A stretch of DNA of 62,226 bases from Pseudarthrobacter oxydans (lineage in GTDB: Bacteria > Actinomycetota > Actinomycetes > Actinomycetales > Micrococcaceae): assembly GCF_013314975.1 (NCBI RefSeq), contig NZ_JABTYH010000030.1, positions 1 through 62,226 of the forward strand, in the 5' to 3' direction. Under the pieces are notes generated by a model. The model was not told the DNA's origin. It saw nothing but the letters and a program-made list of their open reading frames with translations, and did not search any database. This document shows positions 8,217-16,457 of this stretch, one piece after another. The position numbers and the translations under genes were made by a program. Numbering within the stretch: position 1 is the first letter of the stretch; the number at the start of each line of letters is the position of its first letter.

Positions 8217-9286
8217 GCATGGTCGAGAGGCAAGAAGCCCGTGGCGGCGCCTCCTCACGGGCGACCGCTCCGCCGCGGGAAGTGACGGCCACTGCGCTGG
8301 GACCGTGGCCGGGCGAGGACCCCGTGGAGGCCGCCCGGATCATCCGGGGCGAACTCGGCAGCCCGCACCTGCCCTTCCTCGCCGAACTGCCGGACCGCGG
8401 AGTTGGTTCCGATGCCCTGGGCCGGACGGCCAGCCTCCTCGCCGAGCTGGCCGTTGACGTCCAGCCCTACGGGTGGCGGCTGGTTGACCGTCCCGGCAGG
8501 GACTTCCGCCGCGCCGCGTCAGCCCTGGCCACGGACATCAACGTCCTTGCCGATGTGGCCGGAGCGGAGGAAAATCCTGCCGCCGAGATCAAGGTCCAGC
8601 TGGTGGGACCCCTGAGCCTGGCGGCAGGGCTTCACTTGCACAACGGCGAGCGTGCCCTCCTCGACTACGGCGCCCGGCGGGACCTTGCGGACTCGCTTGC
8701 CGCCGGTGCGGGCGGGTATCTCTCCCGGGTGGCAGCCGCCGTGCCGGGTGCGCGCCTGGTAGTCCAGGTGGACGAGCCGGAGATCGCCGCGGTCCTGGCC
8801 GGCACCATTCCCACCTCCAGCGGCTACCGCACCCTCCGGGCGGTGCCGGCGTCTGAAGCACGTGAATCGTGGCGGCTGGTCCTTGACGCCTTGCGGGCCG
8901 CGGGTGCCGCCGAAGCGGTGATCTCCGTTCCCGAGGTGGAAGCGCCCTTCGAACAGATCCTGGCTGCCGGCGCGGACGGCATAGCCGTTCCGCTGAAGGC
9001 TTTGACCTCCCGGCAGTGGGAGCAACTGGCCGGAGCGGTGGAATCAGGCTCAAGCCTGTGGCTCGGCGCCGTGGAGGCAGCCGGCGGTCCGCTGCCCAAG
9101 GTCGCCGAGTCGGTGGAGGCCGTGTGGCGGCCCTGGCGGCAGCTGGGCCTTCCGGCACACACCCTTGCCTCCATCCGGGTGACACCCTCCGCCGGGCTTG
9201 CCGGCGGCTCGCCGTCGCAGGCCACAGAAGTGCTCGGCAGGCTTACCCGGCTTGCGGACGGGCTGAACCAGCTCGCCCAGGGCTAG
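8213..9286 (+). CDS. Methionine-synthase-like (MetE C-terminal-type) barrel protein lacking cysteine
   Basis: The 357-residue product resembles the short actinobacterial proteins labelled vitamin-B12-independent methionine synthase, which match only the C-terminal barrel of MetE. Recognisable parts are LPFLAELPDRGVGSDALGR near the start, VQLVGPLSLAAGL, VVQVDEPE and the end segment IRVTPSAGLAGGSP. True MetE uses a zinc bound by one His and two Cys; this protein has no cysteine at all, and the position where relatives read CGLAG-like is AGLAG. Methyl transfer to homocysteine is therefore doubtful. The start is GTG 8213, overlapping the chorismate mutase stop; an ATG two codons in is possible. 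It is convergent with the DUF4166 gene 27 bases downstream. Confidence 0.75.
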   Translation: MSMVERQEARGGASSRATAPPREVTATALGPWPGEDPVEAARIIRGELGSPHLPFLAELPDRGVGSDALGRTASLLAELAVDVQPYGWRLVDRPGRDFRRAASALATDINVLADVAGAEENPAAEIKVQLVGPLSLAAGLHLHNGERALLDYGARRDLADSLAAGAGGYLSRVAAAVPGARLVVQVDEPEIAAVLAGTIPTSSGYRTLRAVPASEARESWRLVLDALRAAGAAEAVISVPEVEAPFEQILAAGADGIAVPLKALTSRQWEQLAGAVESGSSLWLGAVEAAGGPLPKVAESVEAVWRPWRQLGLPAHTLASIRVTPSAGLAGGSPSQATEVLGRLTRLADGLNQLAQG

Positions 9287-9313
9287 CCGGCGCGGCCCCG
9301 GCCGGCGGCGGCG

Positions 9314-10027
9314 TCAGACCCGGTTTTCCCAGCGGTCCGGCTGCGCGTACCGCGGCAGGAAGCTGTGGGCCGAGCTGCCGCCGGTGTAGGGGCGCAGCCG
9401 GTAGTCGAAGCTGCCGGCGTAGACCAGGACCAGGCCGATCTGCGGCTGGATCACCTTCACCTGGATCCGGTGCTTGCCGGCGGGACCTTCTGCCGGGTCC
9501 CACCACTGTTCTGCGTAGGCTTTGGCGTCCAGGGCGGCAGGAAGGGGGAAACGGAGGGGGCCCAGGAGGAGCCGTGAGGCTTCCGACACGCCCCGGAGCC
9601 GGCCCTCCGCCGTGACACTCAGGTTCAGGTCGGTGACCAGCCGCCGGTACCGGCCTACGTAATCCACCAGCTGCGGCGCGCCGTTCCTGAGGGTGGCGCT
9701 TGTGGTGTCCTGGAAGATGCGGGTGCGCCCCGGAAACCGGATCTCACGGCGGGCCGTGAGGCTGGAACGGCCAAAGGGGTCCTGGTGGGCGTGGTTCTCG
9801 ATGCGGAACGGAATGTTTTCGCCGTACTCGGGGAAGAAGGCTTCCTCGCCGCTGGTGAGCCGCAGCAAAGGCCGCAGCCATTCCTGACGGCAGCCCACGA
9901 CGTCGAACGTTCCTTCACCCACGCCGTAGCGGCCCGAGCCCGGCACCAGCGAGAAGTACTCCTGCAGCTCAGGCTGCAGGCGCGAAAAGTCCGCGCCGAG
10001 GGCCTGCTGGTAGATGGGAACGTTCAT
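9314..10027 (-). CDS. DUF4166 domain protein
   Basis: This 237-residue soluble protein has no known enzymatic function. The sequence reads as DUF4166: an N-terminal YQQALGADFSRLQPELQEYF segment, then GRYGVGEGTFDVVGCRQEWLRPLLRL, a central FRIENHAHQDPFGRSSLTARREIRFPG region and a C-terminal beta-rich part ending GLVLVYAGSFDYRLRPY. No signal peptide or membrane helix is seen. The start was moved to ATG 10027 because an AGGAGG ribosome site lies 4-5 bases ahead of it; a longer frame would add 11 residues. It is the last gene of the minus-strand MoxR cluster, 45 bases after the DUF58 gene, but its content gives no clue that it works with that complex. Confidence 0.75.
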   Translation of the reverse strand: MNVPIYQQALGADFSRLQPELQEYFSLVPGSGRYGVGEGTFDVVGCRQEWLRPLLRLTSGEEAFFPEYGENIPFRIENHAHQDPFGRSSLTARREIRFPGRTRIFQDTTSATLRNGAPQLVDYVGRYRRLVTDLNLSVTAEGRLRGVSEASRLLLGPLRFPLPAALDAKAYAEQWWDPAEGPAGKHRIQVKVIQPQIGLVLVYAGSFDYRLRPYTGGSSAHSFLPRYAQPDRWENRV

Positions 10028-10072
10028 GGGGACCTCCTGCTGGGAAAGCGGCTGGAACAAGGTGCTGTGACC

Positions 10073-11365
10073 TCACAATGTACCGGCAGCCTTGAGCCTG
10101 ATGTACATGTCAGCGAGCCGCGGCGGCAACTGGTGGGGTTCGGCGTCCACCACTGACACACCGTGCTGCCGGAGCTCTGCGCTGATCGCCGCACGCTGCA
10201 GGAGAGCCCGTTCCGCCGCCGCGGCCCGGTAGACACCCGTGGCGTCGCCGCGTACTCCCAGCATGGTTCCCAGCTGCGGGTCCCGGACCGCCGCAACCAC
10301 CACCACGTGCTGCCGGGCCAGCTGGGCCGCGACGGGAATCAGGCCCTCCTCGGGCGCACCGCCGTCCAGTGACGTGAGCAGCACAACGAGGGACCGGTGC
10401 GCGGAAACGGCGCGGACCTGCGCCGGGACTGCCGGCCAGTCCATCTCAATGAGTTCGGCCTCAAGCGGTGCCATGGCCTGGACCAGCTGGCCCAGGAGGT
10501 TCCCCTGCCCGGCGGACCCGGCCCTGGCGCGGGTACGCCGGTCAAAGGCGAGGAAGTCCACCCGGTCTCCGCCCCGCTCCGCGAGGACACCCAGCAGGAG
10601 GGCCGCTTCCATGCCCGTGTCCAGGCGCGTTTCGTCGTCGATCCTTGCCGCCGACGTCCTGGAGGTATCGAGGACCATGACCACACGGCGGTCGCGTTCG
10701 GGCCGCCAGGTGCGTACCACCACCGCGGACCGGCGTGCCGTGGCCCGCCAGTCAATCGACCGGACGTCGTCACCCCGGACATAGTCCCGGAGGGAATCGA
10801 ACTCGGTGCCCGCGCCGCGGATCTGGACCGCGGCCTTGCCGTCGAGCTCGCGCAGTTTCCGCAGCTTGGAGGGCAGGTGCCTGCGGGAGTGGAAAGGCGG
10901 CAGCACCCGCAGCGAGCCGGGGCTATGGATTGTCTTCTGGCGCGCTGCCAGCAGCAGGGGGCCAAACGAGCGGAGGGTGGCGTGCGGTGCCCGGAGGTCA
11001 CCCCGCCGGACGGGACGCAGCCGTACCGTGACGCGCCTGCTCTCGCCGGCCGGAACCTCAATGTCCTGTACGGCGTTCTGTGCCCCCGCCGAGGGCTGCC
11101 AGGCGTCGCGCAGGACGCCGCGGAGCCGGCGGCCGCCGTCGTTCCGGACCGTGAGCACAGCATTCACGGCCGCGTGCAGGGTGACGTTTCCGGGCTGTGT
11201 GCGCAGCAGGCTGACCGTCCGCAGCGGCGCCGCGGCCAGAAGGTCGACGGCGGCAAGGGCCGCCAGTACCCCGGACACCAGCAGTACCGTTCCCCAGTCG
11301 GGCAGCAGGAGGACCGGCACCACCCCCAGCAGCACCAGCAGCACGAAACGCCCGGAGATGGCCAT
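10073..11365 (-). CDS. DUF58 membrane-anchored VWA-like protein
   Basis: This 430-residue protein has two N-terminal membrane helices (about residues 7-23 and 26-46) followed by a large cytoplasmic part. The DUF58 core is clear in RGAGTEFDSLRDYVRGDDVRSIDWRATARR (about residues 180-210), with a VWA-like fold after it (VMVLDTSRTS as a MIDAS-like strand). Proteins of this type work with MoxR AAA ATPases in membrane-linked assembly or chaperone functions; the target is unknown. Its ATG overlaps the last base of the moxR stop (TGATG), so the two are co-translated. Confidence 0.9.
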   Translation of the reverse strand: MAISGRFVLLVLLGVVPVLLLPDWGTVLLVSGVLAALAAVDLLAAAPLRTVSLLRTQPGNVTLHAAVNAVLTVRNDGGRRLRGVLRDAWQPSAGAQNAVQDIEVPAGESRRVTVRLRPVRRGDLRAPHATLRSFGPLLLAARQKTIHSPGSLRVLPPFHSRRHLPSKLRKLRELDGKAAVQIRGAGTEFDSLRDYVRGDDVRSIDWRATARRSAVVVRTWRPERDRRVVMVLDTSRTSAARIDDETRLDTGMEAALLLGVLAERGGDRVDFLAFDRRTRARAGSAGQGNLLGQLVQAMAPLEAELIEMDWPAVPAQVRAVSAHRSLVVLLTSLDGGAPEEGLIPVAAQLARQHVVVVAAVRDPQLGTMLGVRGDATGVYRAAAAERALLQRAAISAELRQHGVSVVDAEPHQLPPRLADMYIRLKAAGTL

Positions 11366-12360
11366 CAGCGGGGAACGGGAACGGAGGCCAGGATGCTGCC
11401 CAGCACGTCATCCACCCGGACCCCGTCCATCTGGGCTTCCGGCTGAAGCGCTACGCGGTGCCGCAGGCAGGGGAGCGCAAGGGCCTTGACGTCGTCAGGG
11501 GTCACAAAGCTCCGGCCTGACAGCCAGGCCCAGGACCGGGACGTGTTCAGCAGGGCCGTGGCCCCGCGGGGAGAGACTCCCAGCAGGAACGACGGGGCCG
11601 AGCGGGTGGCCCGCACCAGATCCACGATGTAGCCGATGATTTCAGGGTCCACCGCCACCGACGCCACGGCCTGCCGGGCTTTCGAGAGGTCTGCCGCACC
11701 TGCTACTGCCCGGACCCCCGCAGCCATGAGGTCACGCGGGTCAAAGCCGGCAGCGTGGCGCCGGATGACCTCCATTTCGTCCTGGCGCCCGGGCAGCGGC
11801 ATGGTCAGCTTGAGCAGGAAGCGGTCCAGCTGCGCTTCCGGGAGGGGATAGGTCCCTTCATACTCAACCGGGTTCTGGGTGGCAGCAACGAGGAACGGTG
11901 CTGGCAGCGGCCGGGACACCCCGTCCACGGAAACCTGCCGTTCCTCCATGGCCTCGAGCAGGGATGCCTGCGTTTTGGGCGGCGTCCGGTTGATTTCGTC
12001 TGCCAGCAGGATGTTGGTGAAAACCGGCCCTTCACGGAACGTGAATTCGGAGGTGTGCGAGTCGTAGACCAGGGATCCCGTGACGTCTCCGGGCATCAGG
12101 TCCGGGGTGAACTGCACGCGCTTCGTGTCCAGGCTCAGCGCTGCCGACAGGGCACGCACCAGCAGTGTTTTGGCGACGCCCGGGACACCCTCCAGAAGCA
12201 CGTGGCCCTGGGAAAGGAGCGCAATCAGCAGTCCCGTGACGGTGGCGTCCTGCCCCACCACGGCCTTGGCCACCTCGTGCCGCACGTCCAAAAGGGCCTG
12301 CCGGGCTGAATCATGATCCATGTGGTCCAGGACCCGGGGGCTGCTGCCTTGCTCGCTCAT
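11365..12360 (-). CDS. MoxR-family AAA ATPase
   Basis: This 331-residue cytoplasmic AAA+ ATPase should act as a remodelling chaperone for metal-dependent or membrane-linked partners. Visible are Walker A GVPGVAKT, the MoxR-typical segment VQFTPDLMPGDVTGSLVYD, Walker B ILLADEINR with the TPPKTQASLLEAMEE helix, sensor region AATQNPVEYEGTYPLPEAQLDRF and a C-terminal lid containing SPRGATALL. It sits between DUF4350 (4-base overlap) and DUF58 (1-base overlap), the usual MoxR neighbourhood, and the overlaps imply equal expression. It resembles the Mycobacterium moxR2-Rv3693-Rv3695 grouping. Confidence 0.95.
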   Translation of the reverse strand: MSEQGSSPRVLDHMDHDSARQALLDVRHEVAKAVVGQDATVTGLLIALLSQGHVLLEGVPGVAKTLLVRALSAALSLDTKRVQFTPDLMPGDVTGSLVYDSHTSEFTFREGPVFTNILLADEINRTPPKTQASLLEAMEERQVSVDGVSRPLPAPFLVAATQNPVEYEGTYPLPEAQLDRFLLKLTMPLPGRQDEMEVIRRHAAGFDPRDLMAAGVRAVAGAADLSKARQAVASVAVDPEIIGYIVDLVRATRSAPSFLLGVSPRGATALLNTSRSWAWLSGRSFVTPDDVKALALPCLRHRVALQPEAQMDGVRVDDVLGSILASVPVPR

Positions 12361-13550
12361 CGGCTCTTGACTTCTTTCTCTAGGGTGTCCAGCTCCCGGG
12401 ACCAGGCCACAAGCCTCGCCTCGGTGCCGGGACGTTCGTTGATAAGTTCGCGGAGCTCCCTGACCGGCTTGCCGAGGAGTCCGGCAGCTGCGTCGATAAC
12501 CTGGTCGGCGGTGGCTCCTGGCCCGGTCCGCAGGTGCCCGGAAAGCCGTACCAGCGCGCCGGCCCGCAGGTTGTCCCTCGCCTGGTCCACGGCGCGGGAG
12601 TCCTGATAGAGCCTCGCCCGGCCCTCTGCCGTCTCCGCTGCCTTGACCACGATCGGCAAGGGCTCAAACACCAGCGGGCCCAGGCGCCTGCCGCGCCAGG
12701 CCATCGCCGCCAGGGCAACCAGGACGAGCCACGGGCCCAGGAAACGCACCCAGTCGGGGGCCAGGTCGTCGAGGCTTGCGGGGCTGCCCCCGGTGTCCAG
12801 GTCCTCGAGGGCAGGGATGTACCACACAAGGTCCGGGGACGGGCCGAGCGTCCGGATGGCCAGGGCGGCATGCCCCAGGCTGTCCAGCTGTCCGTTGCTG
12901 AAGACGGCGGTGCTGCCCACCACGGTGAGCCGGCCACCGTTGCCGACGGCAACGAGCCCTGCGCTGGAGCCGTCCGGCCGGTAGCAGGTCGTCCCGCCGT
13001 CGTACAGGAAGCCGGACTCCCCGGAAACTGCACCTGCGGCCTGCGGGTCAGGCAGGCTGCAGCCGGGCTCCAGCACTGGAGACGCGTCCGGCACCACCCC
13101 TGCCTGCCGGATGCCGGCGTCGAGTGCGTCCAGGGTCTGCAGCCGGGGCGACACCACCACCACCCGGTGGGCGGACGCCGCCAGGCTGCGGAGGCGGGGC
13201 CCGTCCAGGAAGCCGTTCCTGTCGTACAGCAGCAGTGTGGGCGAAGAACCGGCCTCTAGTGCCGCCATGGCTGCCCCGTAGTTTCCTGCATCGTGGACAG
13301 CTACTCCGTGCCGGCCCAGGATCTGCGCCACCGCGCGGGCGCCATCGGGGCCGGCGTTGTGGACCGACATTGGAACGGCGTCGCCCTTGGGACCGAGCTG
13401 CGCCCAGAGAACCAGGACCAGCGCGGCAGCCACCACGGCGGCACAAGCCACAAAGGCACGGTGACGCCGGACCCACCCTGTCCTGCGGACGGATGCCTGG
13501 TCCGCATCGGTGCCTCCGTACACCACGGAAGCCGGAGCCGCCCCGGTCAT
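12357..13550 (-). CDS. DUF4350 membrane protein of the MoxR cluster
   Basis: This 397-residue protein has one N-terminal helix (about residues 32-51, AFVACAAVVAAALVLVLWAQ), an extracytoplasmic DUF4350 domain and a second helix near residue 275 (FLGPWLVLVALAAMAW), followed by a cytoplasmic tail. The exported domain begins VPMSVHNAGPDGARAVAQILGRHGVAVHD and has the look of a flavodoxin-like or periplasmic sensor fold; its ligand is unknown. The tail (ARLYQDSRAVDQARDNLRAGALVRLSGHL) is typical of this family. ATG 13550 overlaps the DUF4129 stop by four bases (ATGA) and its own end overlaps moxR by four. Confidence 0.85.
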   Translation of the reverse strand: MTGAAPASVVYGGTDADQASVRRTGWVRRHRAFVACAAVVAAALVLVLWAQLGPKGDAVPMSVHNAGPDGARAVAQILGRHGVAVHDAGNYGAAMAALEAGSSPTLLLYDRNGFLDGPRLRSLAASAHRVVVVSPRLQTLDALDAGIRQAGVVPDASPVLEPGCSLPDPQAAGAVSGESGFLYDGGTTCYRPDGSSAGLVAVGNGGRLTVVGSTAVFSNGQLDSLGHAALAIRTLGPSPDLVWYIPALEDLDTGGSPASLDDLAPDWVRFLGPWLVLVALAAMAWRGRRLGPLVFEPLPIVVKAAETAEGRARLYQDSRAVDQARDNLRAGALVRLSGHLRTGPGATADQVIDAAAGLLGKPVRELRELINERPGTEARLVAWSRELDTLEKEVKSR

Positions 13551-14209
13551 GGCAGTACCGCCGGGCGCGGTGCCTCATGGTCCTGGTGGTCCGGGCGGCG
13601 GACGGGCTTGAGGGCTTCGAGCGCATCATCCAGGCTGGCCATCGCCCGGTAGTCGCCTGCGTCCGCCGCCCTGTTCCCGTAGCGGATGGCATCGAAAGTC
13701 ACCGCCGCCCTGTCCAGGCGCTGCGCTTCGGTGCTGAAGGGAAATGCCAGGTCCCGGGCCACCTCATCGGCTGTCCGCCCGGGCTGGGGTTCCAGGATGG
13801 TGCGGTCCTCGGCAGAGCGGACAAGCGCCCGGAAGCGGTCCACGACGGCGTCCGCCCACCTTCCAGCCGCCGCGGACATTTCCGCGCGCTGCCGGTAGTC
13901 GGCGGCCGCCAGCACGCCCTCGGGCTCGAACACCTCCCTGGCCTTCCGGGCCCTGGGGTTCAGCCGGGGCTTGGCGATGATCACCGCGGCAGCGATGATC
14001 ACGGCGATCACGACTCCAATGACGGGGCTTGGCACGGTGCTGCCTGCGTCCGCCGACCCGTCCAGGGTTGAAAGCCAGTCCAGGAAGTCCTCCCACAGCG
14101 TTTCGATCCAGCCCGGGGCAGCGTCGCGGTATTCAGGGTGTGAAAGCTCCTCTGCGGCCCAGCGGCGGGCTTCTTCCGCCCCGGGCAGCACCGGGGGTTC
14201 AGCGGCCAT
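13547..14209 (-). CDS. DUF4129 domain membrane protein
   Basis: This 220-residue protein has a short acidic and tryptophan-rich N-terminal part (WIETLWEDFLDWLSTLDG), one membrane helix (PVIGVVIAVIIAAAVIIA) and a cytoplasmic helical DUF4129 domain including RQRAEMSAAAGRWADAVVDRFRALVRSAEDR and GRTADEVARDLA. DUF4129 proteins occur almost always beside MoxR and DUF58 genes, sometimes fused to transglutaminase-type domains; here it stands alone. ATG 14209 was chosen because it leaves only an 11-base overlap with the upstream gene; a longer frame to 14254 would overlap by 56 bases. Confidence 0.8.
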   Translation of the reverse strand: MAAEPPVLPGAEEARRWAAEELSHPEYRDAAPGWIETLWEDFLDWLSTLDGSADAGSTVPSPVIGVVIAVIIAAAVIIAKPRLNPRARKAREVFEPEGVLAAADYRQRAEMSAAAGRWADAVVDRFRALVRSAEDRTILEPQPGRTADEVARDLAFPFSTEAQRLDRAAVTFDAIRYGNRAADAGDYRAMASLDDALEALKPVRRPDHQDHEAPRPAVLP

Positions 14210-15602
14210 CCGGCCATGCCCCCGCCGCAGGCCCGGTGCCGGGGCTCCAGCCACCGGGGTAGCCTCCGGGCCGGGCTGCCGCCTGGCCGCGGCCCGGGAT
14301 GCCGTCCGGATCCGCGCCGGACTCCATCATGCGGAGCAGCGAAATATCCAGTCCGTCCTTTCGCATGCGGAGATCCATGTAGATCAGCGCCATGACAGAT
14401 GTCTGGAAGGCGTAGCCCAGCGCTCCGGCAAGTGCACCGAGCACGGCGGTGATGATGCCGACCGCGACGGCGATGGCCACGTCCTGTCCGGCGCCGCCGT
14501 GCGGCGACAGGAAGTCCGCCATCAGCGGGGGTACAAGGCTCACCGGGATCATGACCACCTGGCTGATGATGCCCACCATGATCCCCACCACCACGGTGAT
14601 GCCAAGGATCCGCCACCAGTTGGCCCGGGTCAGTTCCCAGGACCGGCGCAGGGCGTCCAGTGCACCCAGCTCCTCAACCACGACCGCGGCCGGGGCCACG
14701 AGCAGTTTGATGTAGATCCATACGGCCAAGGCGACAAAGCCGAGGAACAGGGGGATGAGCAAAAGGACGCCTATCCGTTCCATGCTGGCTATCAGTGCGA
14801 CGGCGGCCGCTGCCGGGACGAGGATGGCAAGCAGGCCGGCAAGCATCAGCAGTCCCGCCAGCCGCATCAGTGCCCAGACCCGCGGCCGCGCAAGGACCCA
14901 CATCTGCTTGAAACCGGTGGGGCGGTTCAGGATGGACCGCGCCACCGGCACCACCATGGCGCCCTGCAGGACGGAGGCGATGAAGATCGTCAAAACGGAA
15001 ACCAGCACAATGGCGGCAACGAAGCCCAGGCCCAGCGCTGTGAGGTCGGCGGGGCTGGCGCTCTCCGCCCAGGCTTCGATGGAGCCCATCGATGTGGCTG
15101 TGGCTGCTGTAAGGACTGCCGTCAGGATGGCGGCGAGGGACTGCGCCAGCAGGGAAGCGCCCAGCATGGCCTTGGCATTCCGCCTGATGGTCTGGAACGA
15201 ACCGTCCATGATCTCCCCGAACATCAGGGGGCGCAGCGGGACGATGCCCGGTTTGGGCGGAGCAACGTATTGTGGCTGGCCGTACGGGCGGCCCGGATGG
15301 GGATACCCGGGGCCGGGGGAGTTCGTGCCCTGGGCGCCCGGGTATGGCGGGCCAGGCTGATCCCAAGGCCGCTGCCACACCGGTGGCCCCCAAGGTTGCT
15401 GCTGATCCGCCGGCGGTGGCCAGCCTGGCGGCCGCTGCCCGGCCGGCGCACCCCATGGGCGCTGCCGATCCGCCGGCGGCGGCCAGCCTGGCGGCTGCTG
15501 CGCCGGTTGGTGCCCTCCCGAAGGCAGGTCCTGCTCCGGAGTCTGCCCCCATGCAGGCAGGCCCGGGCCTCCGGTCTCCTCCGCGTCGGAATCCTTTGAC
15601 AC
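14199..15602 (-). CDS. Proline-rich polytopic membrane protein (glycerophosphodiester phosphodiesterase membrane-domain-like)
   Basis: This 467-residue product has two parts. Residues 1 to about 125 are rich in Pro, Gln, Trp and Gly and contain a 21-residue tandem repeat, so they are probably disordered and cytoplasmic. The rest holds about six long hydrophobic helices with Ala/Ile/Val-rich segments and the cytoplasmic loop GALDALRRSWELTRANWWRI, which resembles the membrane domain found attached to glycerophosphodiester phosphodiesterases; no catalytic domain is present. GTG 15602 was chosen because GGGGGAAGGAA precedes it; a start at 15653 is possible. First gene of the MoxR operon and divergent from mtrA. 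Confidence 0.75.
   Translation of the reverse strand: MSKDSDAEETGGPGLPAWGQTPEQDLPSGGHQPAQQPPGWPPPADRQRPWGAPAGQRPPGWPPPADQQQPWGPPVWQRPWDQPGPPYPGAQGTNSPGPGYPHPGRPYGQPQYVAPPKPGIVPLRPLMFGEIMDGSFQTIRRNAKAMLGASLLAQSLAAILTAVLTAATATSMGSIEAWAESASPADLTALGLGFVAAIVLVSVLTIFIASVLQGAMVVPVARSILNRPTGFKQMWVLARPRVWALMRLAGLLMLAGLLAILVPAAAAVALIASMERIGVLLLIPLFLGFVALAVWIYIKLLVAPAAVVVEELGALDALRRSWELTRANWWRILGITVVVGIMVGIISQVVMIPVSLVPPLMADFLSPHGGAGQDVAIAVAVGIITAVLGALAGALGYAFQTSVMALIYMDLRMRKDGLDISLLRMMESGADPDGIPGRGQAAARPGGYPGGWSPGTGPAAGAWPDGR
15369..15494 (-). repeat. Two 63-bp in-frame repeats encoding a Pro/Trp-rich 21-residue unit
   Basis: The encoded units begin PPGWPPPADRQRPWG and PPGWPPPADQQQPWG and follow each other directly. 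The DNA copies are nearly identical at the start of each unit. They lie in the disordered N-terminal part of the membrane protein. Confidence 0.75.
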
Positions 15603-15782
15603 GATGTTCCTTCCCCCATCCAGTCCGCCGTCGGCCTGGCGCCGGCTTCGCAATCCCGGCGTGGCGCTGGAAACGTCCGGCGTGGCACCAGCCTATAGTT
15701 CCGGCGTCGGGCATCCTAGCGCTCCGCCATGCCGGAGGGCGCTGAACAGGACAAAGCCATCCTGATAAGGGAATATATAACT

Positions 15783-16457
15783 ATGAAGGCACGCATTCTG
15801 GTGGTAGACGATGATGAAGCGCTGGCCGAAATGATTGGAATTGTCCTCCGCAATGACGGCTTCGAGCCGGTCTTTTGCGCGGACGGCGCCCAGGCGCTCG
15901 ACGTTTTCCGGTCATCGCGGCCGGACCTTGTTTTGCTGGACCTCATGCTTCCGGGCGTGGACGGCATCGAGGTCTGCCGGCAGATCCGGGGAGAGTCGGA
16001 TGTTCCCATCGTTATGCTCACCGCCAAGTCGGACACGTCCGACGTCGTCCGCGGACTTGAGTCCGGCGCCGACGACTACGTGCCAAAGCCCTTCAAGCCG
16101 GCTGAACTGGTGGCGCGCGTCCGCGCGAGGCTCCGCCCCGGCGACCAGAAGGCCCCGGAAACCCTCCGCATCGCGGACATCACCATCGACGTCGCCGGAC
16201 ACACGGTCAGCCGGGGCGGCGACCGGATTTCGCTGACGCCCCTGGAGTTCGACCTCCTGGTGGCCCTGGCACGGAAACCGTGGCAGGTGTTCACCCGGGA
16301 ACTGTTGCTCGAACAGGTCTGGGGCTACCGCCATGCTGCTGACACGCGCCTGGTGAACGTCCATGTCCAGCGGCTCCGGTCCAAGATCGAGCAGGATCCG
16401 GAAGCTCCGGAAGTCGTGTTGACGGTGCGTGGTGTCGGCTACAAAGCAGGGGCCTGA
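15783..16457 (+). CDS. mtrA: MtrA, OmpR-family response regulator
   Basis: This 224-residue DNA-binding regulator is phosphorylated by MtrB and in other actinobacteria controls genes for cell-wall hydrolysis, division and osmotic response. The receiver domain shows the acidic pocket VVDDDE (residues 7-12), phospho-acceptor D53 in LLDLMLPG, T80 (MLTAKSD) and K102 (VPKPF). The C-terminal winged-helix domain contains LTPLEFDLLVALARKP and VWGYRHAADTRLVNVHVQRLRSKIE. ATG 15783 follows AAGGGA with a ten-base spacer and gives the usual MKARILVVDDD beginning; an upstream in-frame start is unlikely. A TATAGT -10-like box lies at 15694-15699. mtrB overlaps its end. Confidence 0.97.
   Translation: MKARILVVDDDEALAEMIGIVLRNDGFEPVFCADGAQALDVFRSSRPDLVLLDLMLPGVDGIEVCRQIRGESDVPIVMLTAKSDTSDVVRGLESGADDYVPKPFKPAELVARVRARLRPGDQKAPETLRIADITIDVAGHTVSRGGDRISLTPLEFDLLVALARKPWQVFTRELLLEQVWGYRHAADTRLVNVHVQRLRSKIEQDPEAPEVVLTVRGVGYKAGA

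Noticed and set aside
10397..11446. 349-codon plus-strand frame opposite DUF58
   Set aside because: No domain, no ribosome site, antisense to a clear DUF58 protein.
13971..15599. Long plus-strand open frame (542 codons) opposite the Pro-rich membrane protein and DUF4129 genes
   Set aside because: It is antisense to well-supported genes with membrane and domain signatures, has a low-complexity His/Arg/Gly composition, and lacks a ribosome site.
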